Assembly: GCA_031761405.1 (NCBI GenBank)
Contig: JASEVX010000370.1
Span: 96,157 to 160,156 of the forward strand
DNA from: Serripes groenlandicus
Taxonomy: Eukaryota > Mollusca > Bivalvia > Cardiida > Cardiidae
DNA length: 64,000 nt
Direction of reading: 5' to 3'
Shown here in pieces: positions 1 through 11,157 of this stretch. Both the position numbers and the translations under genes were made by a program. Every line of letters begins with the position of its first letter. Positions within the stretch are counted from its first letter, which is position 1. Under the pieces are notes generated by a model. That model saw only the letters and a list, made by a program, of their open reading frames with translations, did no database searches and was not told the DNA's origin.

Positions 1-465
1 ATGGAGAAAGCAAACAATCTTTTTCCTCTAAAACTATATTATTCTTTACTCAAATGTTCTTTCCATGAGTAATCAAAATATGTTAATAGGTTATAACACA
101 TGATCCTTAGGGATGGGGCCTGTTATCCCTATTGCCTATAAGGCAAACGTGTGAAAGTAATGATAAGGTTTCAAAGTAGGTTTCGGGTGGTTGTGGTAAC
201 CCTCTCAGTCTTTGTTCTAGCAAATTTAATTTTTAAAAAAGAAAACACGACCCCTATATATATATGGGATGGGGATTGTTTAAATTAAGTGCACATACTC
301 TCAACCTTTAAACCTTTTGAAACTAGGGGGCTTATTTCAAAGTAAGTTCATAAACATATAAATGCTCTTTACAAAGCCCCCTAACAACGCTTTTCGAAAA
401 AAAGTTTGATCAGTCAAAAAGCATTGCCGCTGTGGTAGAGCTTGGTTCAATTTATATGCGTATAG
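1..465. other. No gene recognised, left edge
   Basis: AT-rich sequence with stops in the frame of the downstream reverse transcriptase (TAG at 436-438 and 463-465). A short inverted pair, AGGGGGCTT near 327 and AAGCCCCCT near 375, is visible. No endonuclease domain was seen, so the retrotransposon that follows is 5'-truncated or decayed here. Confidence 0.5.
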
Positions 466-2268
466 TGCAAACAGGCTCTTAAAACAAGTTACTCTGAAAC
501 TAGATCTACAGACTTCATTAAAATTAGTCTAAGACAAATCGAAGAAGTATCTAACGTTATTATGTCCGCGAAATTACATTCAGCTTCGGGCATCGATAAT
601 TTACCTTATGCTGCTCTAAAATTCCCACCCGCCATAGCTGTATTACAGAGTATATTTCAACTCATATTTGATACCAGTTTAATACCTTCAATTTGGAGAA
701 AATCAGTTATATTTCCGTTATTAAAAGATCCGAGCTCAGATAAACGTGTTCCTTTGAATTACCGAGGAATAAGCCTCTTACCGTGTGTGAGCAAACTTTA
801 TAGTTCGATTTTGAATAAGCGGATTATGAAACATCTGGAATGTAATGACTTATTAGCCGACGAGCAGAATGGTTTTAGGGCAAATAGGTATTGTGAAGAT
901 CATATATTTACATTAAACAGCTTAATACAGAACAATGGAAACGTGTATACAGCATTTATAGATTTGAAGAAAGCGTTCGACTTTGTCGATAGAGACATGT
1001 TATTATACAAACTAATTATGAAAGGGATAGACGGCAAAATGTACAATTCATTAAAATCCGTGTATGCATCTTCTGAATCATGCATACGACTAAACGATAG
1101 ACATACAGACTGGTTTCAGTGTTCGAAAGGTGCCAAACAAGGTGACAATATTTCCCCAACTATGTTTGCCATTTTCATAAACGACCTTGTCTGTGAAATT
1201 AACGACCTTAACCTTGGAATTTCAATGGGCGACCGACGTATATCATTACTGTTATATGCAGATGACATTGTTTTTACGGCGTCCTCCGAAAAAGACCTAC
1301 AATCGATGCTAAATAAACTTGCAGAATGGTGCAAGAAATGGAGAGTTCTGATAAATTCCTCGAAATCAAAGTGTATGCATTTGCGTCCACAGCGACACAG
1401 GATAACCGAATTTCAATTCACTACTGGACAGACACCGTTAGAAATAGTTAATACATATACGTATCTTGGAGTCATTTTTGATGAACATTTAAAATATTCA
1501 GCACATTGTGATGCCATATCAAAAGGTGCAGGGAGGGCTTTAGGCGGAATTATCTCTAAATTCTACAATATGAAAGAGTTTGGATTTAAATCATATGAGA
1601 AACTGTATTATAACTGTGTAGTTCCAATCCTCAATTACGGGGCATCCACATGGGGTTTTAAATCGTTCAAATGTATAGACAATATTCACAATAGGAGCAT
1701 GAGGTATTATCTAGGTGTTCATAGATTTGCACCTGTAACAGCACTGATTGGAGACACTGGTTGGCTGCCTAGCATATTTAGACAATGGTTATCGATTATA
1801 AGATTTTGGAATAGACTTCTTCAGATAGATGATACCCGATTATTAAAATACGTTTTTAACCATGACTATATAACATGTGAGAGCAACTGGTGTAGTCATT
1901 TGAAAGCCATTTTGACAAAGATCGGCTTATCAGATTTTTATACAAATAAACTTATAATTAGAATGGATTTAGCCGAGGAAAAGATAAAACATCATTTTAT
2001 CGCTGAATGGTCTACAAGTGTACAACAAACCCCAAAATTAAGAACTTACAAATTATTTAAAGATACATTTATTTGTGAACGCTACATTCAACTGAACTTA
2101 TTAAAAAACGAACGCTCTTTACTAGCCCAACTTAGATGTGGAATCTTACCATTAAGGATAGAGACAGGTCGATATATTGTGGAACCAGTACACTCTCGTA
2201 TCTGTTTATTTTGTAACTGTTCAGAAATAGAGACAGAAACACATTTTGTGATTGAATGTGCTTTTTGA
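466..2268 (+). CDS. Non-LTR retrotransposon reverse transcriptase, 5'-truncated
   Basis: This ORF encodes the reverse transcriptase of a LINE-type retrotransposon, which copies element RNA at a nicked genomic target. The frame is open from 466; the first ATG is at 562 and gives 568 residues. Counting from that Met, motif A is FIDLKKAFD (132-140, Asp134), motif B is GAKQGDNISP (190-199) and the catalytic motif C is YADD (232-235). The thumb and connector follow. A C-terminal zinc-type pattern C-x2-C-x9-H-x4-C lies at about 549-567. The reading begins inside the RT N-terminal region (SASGIDNLPY is typical of its start), and no apurinic-type endonuclease is upstream, so the copy is 5'-truncated. 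The stop comes just after the zinc motif, where most relatives continue for another 50-100 residues, and the DNA then dissolves into an ATTC microsatellite. The long uninterrupted frame suggests a fairly recent insertion. Clade not assigned. Confidence 0.92.
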   Translation, partial: CKQALKTSYSETRSTDFIKISLRQIEEVSNVIMSAKLHSASGIDNLPYAALKFPPAIAVLQSIFQLIFDTSLIPSIWRKSVIFPLLKDPSSDKRVPLNYRGISLLPCVSKLYSSILNKRIMKHLECNDLLADEQNGFRANRYCEDHIFTLNSLIQNNGNVYTAFIDLKKAFDFVDRDMLLYKLIMKGIDGKMYNSLKSVYASSESCIRLNDRHTDWFQCSKGAKQGDNISPTMFAIFINDLVCEINDLNLGISMGDRRISLLLYADDIVFTASSEKDLQSMLNKLAEWCKKWRVLINSSKSKCMHLRPQRHRITEFQFTTGQTPLEIVNTYTYLGVIFDEHLKYSAHCDAISKGAGRALGGIISKFYNMKEFGFKSYEKLYYNCVVPILNYGASTWGFKSFKCIDNIHNRSMRYYLGVHRFAPVTALIGDTGWLPSIFRQWLSIIRFWNRLLQIDDTRLLKYVFNHDYITCESNWCSHLKAILTKIGLSDFYTNKLIIRMDLAEEKIKHHFIAEWSTSVQQTPKLRTYKLFKDTFICERYIQLNLLKNERSLLAQLRCGILPLRIETGRYIVEPVHSRICLFCNCSEIETETHFVIECAF

Positions 2269-2289
2269 AATATATCAATACATTCACAG

Positions 2290-2480
2290 TACAATTCATT
2301 CTTTCACTCATTCATTCATTCATTCATTCATGCATGCATGCATCCACTCATTTATTCAGTAATGTATATATTCATTCATACGTTCGTTCATTCATAAGTC
2401 CGTCCGTCCGTTCATTGATTAATCAATTAATTAATTAATTAATTAATTAAATATTTCATTCATTCATTCATTCATTCATG
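2290..2480. repeat. ATTC/TTAA microsatellite block
   Basis: Impure (ATTC)n, (CATG)n, (GTTC/GTCC)n and a pure (TTAA)n stretch near 2424-2450, then (ATTC)n again to about 2479. It begins directly after the reverse transcriptase ORF and may have grown from, or interrupted, the 3' end of that retrotransposon. Confidence 0.85.
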
Positions 2481-3029
2481 GATTCAGTATATTTTGTTTG
2501 GTTTGAATTCTTCAATATTTAGTTGAGATACTGTATGATTGGTTTTCTTTACCTTTCGTTTCTGTAAAGAACTCTAGTCTTGCAACCAGTTATTTGAAAT
2601 ATCTTTTATTACTATTTTTTGCTTTGCAATTGTGTTACTGTTCTTTCCCAAAAAGGACGTAAATCGCTGTTGCGAAGCGAAATCTTTGTATGAAACACGC
2701 TCCAATTTAATAGCGATCAAACAATCATTGTATATAGTAAAAGAATGATTAAGTCGTGCAATTGAATTCGGGCACGTAATTGGTATGTGTCTTGTCCTTT
2801 TTAAACTAGGAAACATACCAACGACATGAACGACTCAGTACTGTTTGTATAAATATGTTTAAAACCGGAACAGTGAAATGTTCTCACTGTGTAAATACTT
2901 TTTTTTTTCTTAACAGTGACATATAGGCCCATGGGGCCGGGTGTTATCCCGTTATTATATTTTGTTATATGTTTGTTTTCTTTTACACATGTCACTATAA
3001 TAAAATATTTACTTACTTACTTACTTACT
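2481..3029 (+). mobile_element. Retrotransposon 3' tail, (TTAC)n end
   Basis: No open frame. The segment closes with an A-rich run and a (TTAC)n tail at about 3010-3029, a typical 3' end for a LINE that ends in a short tandem repeat instead of poly(A). It may be the 3' UTR of the element whose ORF ends at 2268, separated from it by microsatellite growth, or an independent fragment. Confidence 0.45.
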
Positions 3030-3480
3030 GTACCATTAAATAAGTATGCTGCAGATTTGTTGTTTGTGAGAATGTGATAAATATCATGGATCAGAATACT
3101 GTATTGTCCTGTAAACACGAATACTCATGTGAGCGATCCGTTACATCATAGATAAACTTCTTTTAGGGTTGGCAAACATTATAGAGGCAGATTTATATTC
3201 GACCGAAATAGTTTAAAAAATTAAGATAAGTGAACACGGCAATATATATATATATATGCAATGTGTCTTTTCAAAACAATAATAACAGAATTGGATTATT
3301 TTTTAACTCAATCTATGCAGTACATACCGCCAAAGCCTTACAGATTATGATGTCAACTTTATTATTAAACAGTAAATACGAAAGGGGAGAAAAACCCGTT
3401 TTGAATAACATTCATGGAAACGGAGAGAGTGTGCGTCATATAAGTAATTGATTAAAATATCTCACGTACGATTGAACATG
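3030..3480. other. No gene recognised
   Basis: AT-rich sequence with a short (AT)n run at about 3241-3257. Short open frames here have no recognisable composition or motifs. Confidence 0.5.
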
Positions 3481-3484
3481 CTTA

Positions 3485-4085
3485 TATAGAACAGAACAGA
3501 ACTTTTATTTGGACTTAAACAAAATGTTTCTCGTCCATACATGATTACCAGTTATTTTCAGGTCATGATAATAAAAACATCTATATTACATTAAATCATA
3601 CACAAATATATAAATATATAAACATGTACATACATACATACACATATACATACATTTATACAACCCCCCCCCCCCCCCACACACATATATACAAACAAAT
3701 ACTAATACTGATAATTATATTAGTATTGCTCATTATACAACATACATTTATTTACAGAATTTGTAAGTGCAAGAGAGAATAATTAAACATTTCATGTATA
3801 TAAGTAGTGTCTTCTTATCACAAGAACGCATTTAATATAACTGATCAGGTTATTGATCGATGACTTGTCCGTAGAACATAACAATTCACACAGTTTGTGT
3901 ACACTAGGTATATCAATGAAATGGTTACTTAAATATATTTTCCTAATTACTTTATATACATTACAAGTAAGAACAAGACGAATGTTTGACGCAAAGCGTC
4001 TAAGAGAAGCCGCAATATTTCGTTGCACATGTAGAAATAAGAAAAAAAGAACATTTAAATCGACAAACATTATAACAATTTAAAC
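3485..4085 (-). mobile_element. LINE 3' end, minus strand
   Basis: Read on the minus strand, the segment ends with a tail rich in TTCTG units (plus strand AGAACAGAACAGAAC at about 3489), preceded by an AATAAAAGT polyadenylation-like sequence. Upstream (plus 3792-4070) is a 92-residue frame whose composition fits the extreme C-terminus of a LINE ORF2. A C15 homopolymer and an (AC)n/(AT)n tract sit inside the 3' UTR at about 3664-3690. Assignment rests on tail structure, not on a catalytic motif. Confidence 0.5.
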
Positions 4086-4139
4086 TGTAGTCAGTAATGC
4101 TGATATCGGTAGAAGATATATATGTAACCTGGCAGGGTC

Positions 4140-4285
4140 AATGTTTTATTGATTGATTGGGGTTTAACGCCATTTTTAACAATTTCTCAGTTATATCACG
4201 GCGGCCAGTTCACCTAGTCATGCATTTCCTGGTTTTCTCACACCAGTACTCCAAACAACAATCTTCCCAAGCAGGTCAGTGTTTT
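4140..4285 (-). mobile_element. SINE fragment with (AATC)n tail, minus strand
   Basis: Shares its 3' body with the better preserved copy at 32941-33165. Common words are GGGGTTT(A/T)ACGCC, CAGTTATATCACGGCG and CAGTTCAC. The tail reads as (ATTG)n at about 4147-4159 on the plus strand. The tRNA-like head is missing or unrecognisable. Confidence 0.6.
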
Positions 4286-4460
4286 AAGTGAATGAGATGA
4301 TTAAGAGTTAAACTGATCATGGAAAGTGACTTATATAATACTACAGATAAATGGACAAGAGGATATGATAAATTTCAATTTGTACCAAAAACTATTCTAT
4401 GTTTTGTCAAATAATGCTGACACACAGAACATCTGTTTTTGGTTGATAGTGGCTAAGGGT

Positions 4461-4824
4461 TTAACCATTTCTCACATAAAGCAAATCTGCAGCAGATGAC
4501 TTTGAAATTATTAAGTACAAAATATAAAAATATATCTCTGTAAATGATCGTATGATAATTGAAAAGTGTTGACATTATTGTGACAAATGTAGATATTGCT
4601 CAATATGAGTAATTTCTCATTTTGCCACAACGATTTCAATGATGTTTAACTTGACAGACTTTGAAATAATAAAATGCAAAACAAAGAAAAACTCCATCAA
4701 TGATAGTAAGAGTTTAAAGTATTGTGGCAAATGGAGCAATTGAAAATCAAAGTGGACAACAATAACGTGAACTCTTGTCGTGATTAGCATTCAGAAATTA
4801 TTGTCGTATGTGGGAAAGGGTTAA
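4461..4824. mobile_element. TTAA-flanked MITE (family T)
   Basis: Left end TTAACCATTTCTCACATA and right end TATGTGGGAAAGGGTTAA are near-inverted copies, each including a TTAA. Internally there is a GCAGCAGATGACTTTGAAA subterminal word and a central TTGCTCAATATGAGTAATTTCTC foldback. TTAA target sites plus CCC-starting inverted ends are the piggyBac signature. No transposase is present, so this is a non-autonomous copy. It is longer than most family members here (about 190-240 bp). Confidence 0.75.
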
Positions 4825-5474
4825 TTGTCCAAAACTGTCCATTATGTCTTATTTGCATCTCATTCCTTTTTATTTTAATTATGAGATATATAATATATTA
4901 TGATTATCGGTATACCCACCAATTAATTTGGATTATCCACACATAAGTTAACACATTCGGAAAATCTATTACACTTTAGTGTCCCAAGTTTGTCGTGTGA
5001 AGGATTTGTACCACACCATACGAAAAGGGGGAAAACATTGCGAGGCAGATATCAGTCTGATCATGAATTGTTGTCTTTGCTTTTTAGTCGTGAATCGCAC
5101 TGTAAGCCTCTTGAGACGATTCCAAAAACCTACCACACAAAAATGCAAATTTATCTTATTATGCAATTAACACTAAAACTATCAAAATGCGGAATTTGTG
5201 CTGACGCGGTTCTTTTAATTCGAATCCCACGCGCTATGACGTAGCCATTTCCCATATAGGCTCTCCCAAATTTCGGTGTTAAAATTTGTGACCATTTGTG
5301 TTTGTGAAATTGGACGATTTCATTTGGATTATAAGGGATTTTTATGCAGGTTTGTGCGAGATATTTGGATTATTAGGGATTTCTATGCAGATTTGTGAGA
5401 AATTATTTTACAATTTATTCTTTAACAAACAAATAAACCTTTTGAAAGTTTGGTCAAATATAAAAAAAAAATGA
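4825..5474. repeat. No gene; 43-bp direct duplication at 5326-5410
   Basis: No convincing coding sequence; short frames at 4969-5244 overlap on both strands and have no family features. A direct repeat of about 43 bp occurs twice in a row: TTGGATTATAAGGGATTT at about 5326 and TTGGATTATTAGGGATTT at about 5368, each followed by a TATGCAG(G/A)TTTGTG word. Confidence 0.5.
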
Positions 5475-5640
5475 ATTTACCCTTTTATTGAACACGTCGA
5501 CCAGACGCGTTTGTAGCAGACGACTTTTTGAAAAACATCGTGACTAAAGGAGACATTGCTCAAAATTAGCAATTTCTCCATTTGTCATAATTTTTTCAAC
5601 TGTTTTCAATGATTATACTTTATAGAATTTTCTAATTTCT
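5475..5640. mobile_element. Degenerate TTAA-family MITE remnant
   Basis: Retains the order AGACGC..GCAGACGACTTTTTGAAA..ACATTGCTCAAAATTAGCAATTTCTCC..TTTTCAAC of family T, but the terminal TTAA motifs are eroded (left side reads TTTACCCTTTTATTG). Confidence 0.5.
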
Positions 5641-6299
5641 GATGTTTTTTTACACATATCAAGGTCGGTTTTTGTTTACCTTCCATGGTCACGCGATGTA
5701 CGAATTGTAGGTTGGCTCATATTATACTGAACATGAAAGTCAGATTTTTAAAAACAAAGCAAATGAAAAGTTCGGATGATTGAAACATTGAGATGCCATC
5801 TATGTGAAATTAGGAACAAAATGAAAATCTATAAATAGACTATAGATGAATGTATGGTTTAATCGAGATTGGTTTTAAACGCGTTGGTGAATACGATCTA
5901 AATCTAAATTATCGGTAATCCTAAAAGTTAACTTAATATTAAGATTCAGCTTTAGTCAACAGTCTAAATTGAAAAGTTTGGTGAATACGGGCCGTGGCTT
6001 TTTCATCTAATTACTGCGTAATTACATTTAGTGCGAACCTCTTTGTTTTTTATGGTTCCCGGTTTAACATACTATCGAACGCATGAGGCAGGTAACCAAT
6101 TCAGTTTATACTGTTTAGACTAGATGCAGTATGAATTTCGCTTAAATAAAAATGTACATACATTCAATTAATATACTGGCCTTTGTCTTTTGTTTTAGGA
6201 TGTTTTAACAGTCATTACCTTAAATTAATGTACTTAGTAAGGACAAAGAGAAATCACGATATGTAGTTACCCTGGCAGGTCTAAATATTCTCCTTGTCC
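5641..6299. other. No gene recognised
   Basis: AT-rich single-copy-looking sequence. No supported feature. Confidence 0.4.
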
Positions 6300-6530
6300 G
6301 AAATTTCTAAGCATCCCTACAGGAAGCCGCCCCCGCCTCCTGGCGGCTTCCAATAAAATGAAATTCATCTTCTATGTCGCCATTATTACATATTTTACAA
6401 AGTCGTTGGTTTCTCCCCACCCTGCCTGTCCCATATCGACCAGTCTGTATGTGTAGATTATGAGCAGATAGGCGAATTTGCACAATTACTTTCCTGTCTG
6501 ATTTCAAACTTATCAAATCTAAGTAGTGCT
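6300..6530 (-). pseudogene. LINE ORF2 C-terminal fragment, minus strand
   Basis: The minus-strand frame (plus 6307-6516) encodes the region just before and through the LINE zinc motif. It has an arginine/leucine stretch resembling 'IRLSAHNLHIQTGRY', then C-x2-C-x9-H. The last Cys is lost because the frame runs into a different GC-richer sequence. The equivalent spot in the reverse transcriptase at 466-2268 (LRCGILPLRIETGRY ahead of its zinc motif) is clearly homologous. It is a short 5'- and 3'-truncated relic. Confidence 0.75.
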
Positions 6531-6840
6531 CGTGTATGTGACCGTCCGTGCGATAAGGTTCACGTTTGGTTTTGTGAAGAGTGTAGATTCAGATCAGCCA
6601 GTGCATCGGCACAGTCTGTTAAATATCTACTCTGTTCAAATATTACTTACACGAGGGTAATATAAGTTTTTGTCAAATTGTATAGATTATGATAAGATGT
6701 AAAGGCGATCCGAACCTACACTGCTCAGAAATGCAAACGTGTACCTTTTCCCGTGAAAACAAATTGAAGAAATATTATGTGAAAGTCATTTACATAGAAT
6801 ACTCTTCAATAAAAGTATTTTAGACTAAGACGTGTTACAA
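6531..6840. other. No gene recognised
   Basis: AT-rich; nothing supported. Confidence 0.4.
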
Positions 6841-6841
6841 A

Positions 6842-7600
6842 AACGTGAAAAGTGAAGTCGCAATATAAACTGAAATATTTCCATAACAGTTCGCTGCATT
6901 TCGAATTGTATATATTTTACAAATACATGAAAAGTGAAGTCTTAAAAGTTAGCTGCCCTGCCAAATGTATATATTTACAAATACGTGAAAAGGGAAGTCG
7001 CAGTATTAAATATAACATTTCCTTCAAATTTAGCCCCTTTCAATTGTATATATTTACAAAACGTGAAAAGTGAAGTCGCAATATAAACTGAAATAAATAT
7101 TTCCTTAACACCGTTTGCTGCATTTCGAATTGTATATATTTTACAAATACATGAAAAGTGAAGTGTTAAAAGTTAGCTGCCCTGCCAAATGTATATATTT
7201 ACAAATACGTGAAAAGAGAAGTCGCAATATTACATGTAACATTTCCTTAAAATTTAGCCCATTTCTAATTGTATATATTTACAAAACGTGAAAAGTGAAG
7301 TCGCAATATAAACTGAAATAAATATTTCCTTAACACCGTTTGCTGCATTTCGAATTGTATATATTTTACAAATACATGAAAAGTGAAGTGTTAAAAGTTA
7401 GCTGCCCTGCCAAATGTATATATTTACAAATACGTGAAAAGGGAAGTCGCAATATTACATGTAACATTTCCTTAAAATTTAGCCCATTTCTAATTGTATA
7501 TATTTACAAATACGTGAAGTCTTAAAAGTTAGCTGCCTTTCAAATTGTACGTGAAAAGTGAAGTCGCAATATGAAATGTAGCATCTCTTTAACAGTTAAC
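6842..7600. repeat. Tandem repeat, ~218-225-bp higher-order unit
   Basis: Each large unit starts with ACGTGAAAAGTGAAGTCGCA and is seen at about 6843, 7061 and 7286, with a truncated fourth at about 7512. Inside each unit are three sub-units, all beginning with TAC(G/A)TGAAAAG(T/G)GAAGT and ending with ATATATTTACAAA (for example 6843, 6925 and 6983). Spacings are about 82, 58 and 78 bp. Two short open frames inside it are by-products of the repeat. More decayed copies continue at about 7551 and 7780. Confidence 0.9.
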
Positions 7601-8984
7601 TGCAGAAGTCGCAAGTTCGGTGCCTTTCCTAAATGGTATTCTAACAAAAGGTAACGGGATAAAATGCAACGAATGATAAGCAACATAGTTTTGCCCTGAT
7701 AGCAATATTAAATATAACATAATATAACATGTCCTTAGAAATTAACTGCCATCTAATTGTATATGTATTTATATTTACATATACGTGAAAGTAGTGTCGC
7801 AATATTAAATATAACATTATATAACATGTCCTTTACAGTTACTCTCTATACATCACATCACATATCTTTACATTAAGGTTTGCAAAGCTATTTCCCCCCT
7901 AAAATTATAGTTAGTATGTTAGGTTCGGTATCATTGGATAAACCAGGAAAACAATATAATGTTCAAACTAAAGGTCAAAAGTTATAACTTACCAAATTCT
8001 CGAAGTTCACCAATACAACTTCTATCCTTTTTGCGCACCACTCTTTCCCCGTAATATAATATGTTAGATACGTCCGAACTGTATGTAAGTCAATGGCGAA
8101 ATGATGGGCTCAAACGACTATGCAGTCTTTACAAACAACAATCACGTGATATTGCGCATAGATACGTATAATACTTCGTAACGATAGGCGGTTAACATTA
8201 TAACGTAAGTTATTACCTTATAAGGTAATGATAAAATGTACAAATATCCAGTGCTATAATAAGAAGTAACCCGATAAGGTATGTTAGGATCGTCTCCTTT
8301 GAAAACGTCTCAAAAACCTTTTTGTTCAAGTTTGAATACATCCTTTACCACAAACTTTTTCATTAGATTTTACTGATGTTTTCAACAATAGTTTAGTCAC
8401 ATACAGTTAAGACCAGCATGACAGAGCCACTATGATTGTATTGTGATTGGAGCATTGAATGGTTGCAAAACATTTATCCATATTTTATTGACGAAATTTA
8501 TCTATCGATTTTTGGGCCTATTTTATTTACAAAGTAATTTGTTAACATCAAACATTGATTCATATGGCAGTTAAAGACAAATATGGTATGAACATCAATA
8601 TATGTTCATTTTGAAGAAAAGAGTATATAACAAGTATATTCGATAGAGCAATCGAGTGAACAGTACGGCGCTCGTTGAAACCACTGAAAACATCGATCAA
8701 AACGACAATTTCGGAAAAGCGAGAAAGATACGGAATTCGATACCAAGAATTTCAGCAAACAAAAGATTTGATGAATGAATTAAAATAATGTTTTTAAAAT
8801 TCATCTACTGCAGAGTTGTCAGAAAGTCCCTGTTAGTAAAGGGTAAAGAGATGTGTGTATTACATTTAAAGAGATTTCTCATATTTTTGCAAAGTCCACT
8901 GTTGAAGAAAAGGAGTATATGGGAACAGGTTAAAACAAGACAAAAATAGAACAACTAAAACAAACAGATATCTTCCGTTTCAAC
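7601..8984. other. No gene; decayed tandem-repeat copies then unique DNA
   Basis: Up to about 7840 there are degenerate relatives of the preceding repeat. Beyond that no gene is seen. A short palindrome TTACCTTATAAGGTAA lies at about 8213-8228. At about 8812-8925 a few words recall the TTAA MITE family but are too worn to delimit. Confidence 0.4.
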
Positions 8985-9238
8985 ATATCGAGGGCTTGGC
9001 GTGAAACGGTTGTAACTAAAAATCTATTTTGAAAACCCTGGTTTGGGGGCAATTTTGACCCCTTTGTAAACAATGCCAATTTAGGTGCCGTTGCTCAGAA
9101 TGAGCAATGGCACCTAAATTTCCATTGTTTTCAAAGAAAAATGATTTAACACATTACAAGATTTTATGGCGAGGTGATTAACCTTGGTAAAAAAATACAC
9201 ATTTTAGTTACAACTGTTTCACGCTAAGCCCTCGATAT
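8985..9238. mobile_element. Foldback MITE, 254 bp
   Basis: Long terminal inverted repeats of about 40 bp. The left starts ATATCGAGGGCTTGGCGTG and the right ends CACGCTAAGCCCTCGATAT. The centre is itself a hairpin (GTTGCTCA-GAA-TGAGCAAT, about 9090-9107) whose arms extend through AATTTAGGTGCC/GGCACCTAAATT. So nearly the whole element can fold on itself. No ORF. An ATAT sits at each edge and could be target duplication or part of the repeat, so the superfamily is not assigned. Confidence 0.8.
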
Positions 9239-9773
9239 CTATAAGAGCTAATTCGGCTTTTTAAAGCATATCTTCATCGGCTACAACTTTGTCGTGAAGT
9301 AAAGAATTTACCTTGTATGACTGAAAGGATTGTAAATGTCATTTTTGATACATCAAGGATATAATTATGTGTCATGAGCGATAGACACTATCTGAAAAGA
9401 AGAAATTGTAGAATTTCCGCAAAATTATCTTTTTTCCCACAATGTTACAATATCTTTCTTTACCGGCTTCCTTCTTTTAACCAAACGCATGCAGTTAACT
9501 CTGCATTTTTGTTGAAAAGGGAAAGGCAATATATTCACATCTCAATAAGCTGTTTTGCTAAAATTGGTAAGTTATACATAAAGTAAATTCCCAGAGTAAC
9601 CTTAAACACGATTTGTATTCAACATGCGATCTATGTAATATAGACGCCCCCCGTATTTCAGACTGCCATATTAAATCAAACACTATAATACAGACTTCAC
9701 AAACAAACCGATATAACGCCACAAAGACGACTCCATATATCTTGGAGACCGGGCGGTCTTGTCTTTATATGTC
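9239..9773. other. No gene recognised
   Basis: A 70-codon frame at 9374-9586 has no recognisable motif and is not supported. Confidence 0.4.
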
Positions 9774-9965
9774 AAGCCCGGTAGCTCAGTCGGTTGCGAT
9801 GCGGGCTTCAATACAGTAGTTGTGAGTTCGAACCCCAGCTCGGCCAACATTCTTTCCGACGTTGACAAAAGTCACTGTGACAAGCGTCATCCATCAATGG
9901 ACTTAAAGTCGTAGGTGTTACCATGGTGCGGCCCCTTTATCAACGGGCGTATTAAAAGTGGGATG
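9774..9965 (+). mobile_element. tRNA-derived SINE
   Basis: The head reads like a tRNA, with an A box TAGCTCAGTCGG at 9782-9793 and a B box GTTCGAACCCC at 9836-9846, an internal RNA polymerase III promoter. The acceptor arms do not pair properly and there is no clear terminator, so this is a SINE head and not a working tRNA. A conserved-looking body follows (GACGTTGACAAAAGTCAC, then GTGCGGCCCCTTTATCAAC) to about 9965. Confidence 0.7.
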
Positions 9966-10728
9966 AACACGCATGCTAGAATTATAGTCAGCGTGCACTT
10001 TACACCTGTGCATTTGCTGAATACAACCTATCAACACGTTAAGTTTGAAATTAATACATTTGAAAATAATCGAGAAATTTGCTGAACAAGAAATCATGAA
10101 ACAAAGAGATAACTCTAAAAATAGGCATATTGGAATGATTACAATCTTCTAACAACTCCAACAAAAGGCGTGCTATCGTTATTGTTCGTGTGCACTACAC
10201 TTGATTGCGCTTGAAGGCACTCAGTCAACATGTATATGAGCCGTTCCACGAGAAAATCAACACTATGGACTCTGCATAATGTATCGACATATACATGTTC
10301 TCTATTATATGAGTTAGACAATTTCAATACAGTCTCTTTGAACACTAATGAACATAGAAATGCACTTTCTTGAGCATACCATACAAACAAAGCCTCTGAA
10401 ATTTCTTTATAGTTTATTTGTACCCAAAATGCATAAAAACATAGAAACATAGAAACACGTTTTCTTGAGCACACAATACTAACTAAGACGTCCGTGACAT
10501 TTATATATAGGTGGGTTTTTTTCAAGCATACAAACATACGAAAACATTAAGACTTGAATGAAAGCTTGAATGTTCCCTACTTGCTGCTCTTTAATTTTAA
10601 ATGTATACGAGGCGTGTTTCACAGATGCATTCTACTGGCTAGTATTTGTCTTTTTCTGATGACAACATTATGACAGCGCACCGAGTTAACTTTAGCATAC
10701 TATATTTGATACCGCCTGTTTTTATGAA
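9966..10728. other. No gene recognised; weak ~115-bp duplication
   Basis: A 132-codon minus-strand frame (10139-10537) covers two diverged copies of a segment with CATAGAAA..TTTCTTGAGCA(T/C)AC and has low-complexity hydrophobic composition. It is not called as a gene. Confidence 0.4.
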
Positions 10729-10741
10729 TAAATTCGACAAG

Positions 10742-10926
10742 ACCCATGTCGTTTTGAAAGCAAACCTTCTGCCCAGTCTGGATTACTTGACCCTACCACT
10801 TTGTTACGGCACTTTTTGAATATAAAGTACGCGGAGAACCAGACTAAACTTTTGTTCAGTGTCCACAAATACAGTGTAGGTTTCGTAGCCGGTGCAAGTT
10901 TCGCTGCCATGTACTTCTGTTTGTAA
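10742..10926 (+). CDS. Possible terminal exon of an unidentified membrane protein
   Basis: An open frame from 10732 to a TAA at 10924-10926 has no Met near its start and is preceded by a possible acceptor AG at 10740-10741, so it would be a last exon. Codon use looks protein-like: TAC, TTC, CAC and AAC predominate over the T-ending synonyms despite AT-rich surroundings. The C-terminal 16 residues form a hydrophobic segment (VGFVAGASFAAMYFCL) that could be a single membrane anchor at the very end. An ATTAAA is about 70 bases past the stop. The complementary strand is also open over much of the stretch, which weakens the call. I do not recognise the family. Confidence 0.33.
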
Positions 10927-11157
10927 CTCAAAGTACAGATATAGAGATTGAACCTAGTTTGTGTTTAGATTTCCCATTCAGATTTATTCTGATTATTAAA
11001 AGACATGCAAGGATAATTAAACAGCTAATCTGCATTAGGTACATGTATAGCTAATACCTTGATAAGTGATAACTTAAAAAGCTGTTGTTATTGCGCGGGT
11101 GCCTCAGCACTAGTGCATAAATTGGTTGTGAAAAAACTGTCACTGGTGCAATGGGCT

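Noticed and set aside
4969..5244. Three overlapping short frames on both strands
   Set aside because: Mutually overlapping, no motif, no codon pattern favouring one.
6842..7600. CRISPR-like array
   Set aside because: Repeat units abut and the 'spacers' are themselves repeated; eukaryotic sequence context.
9774..9850. Functional tRNA gene
   Set aside because: A and B boxes are good, but the acceptor stem does not pair and a SINE body follows.
10139..10537. 132-codon minus-strand gene
   Set aside because: Covers a weak internal duplication, low-complexity hydrophobic composition, no motif, no splice or neighbour support.
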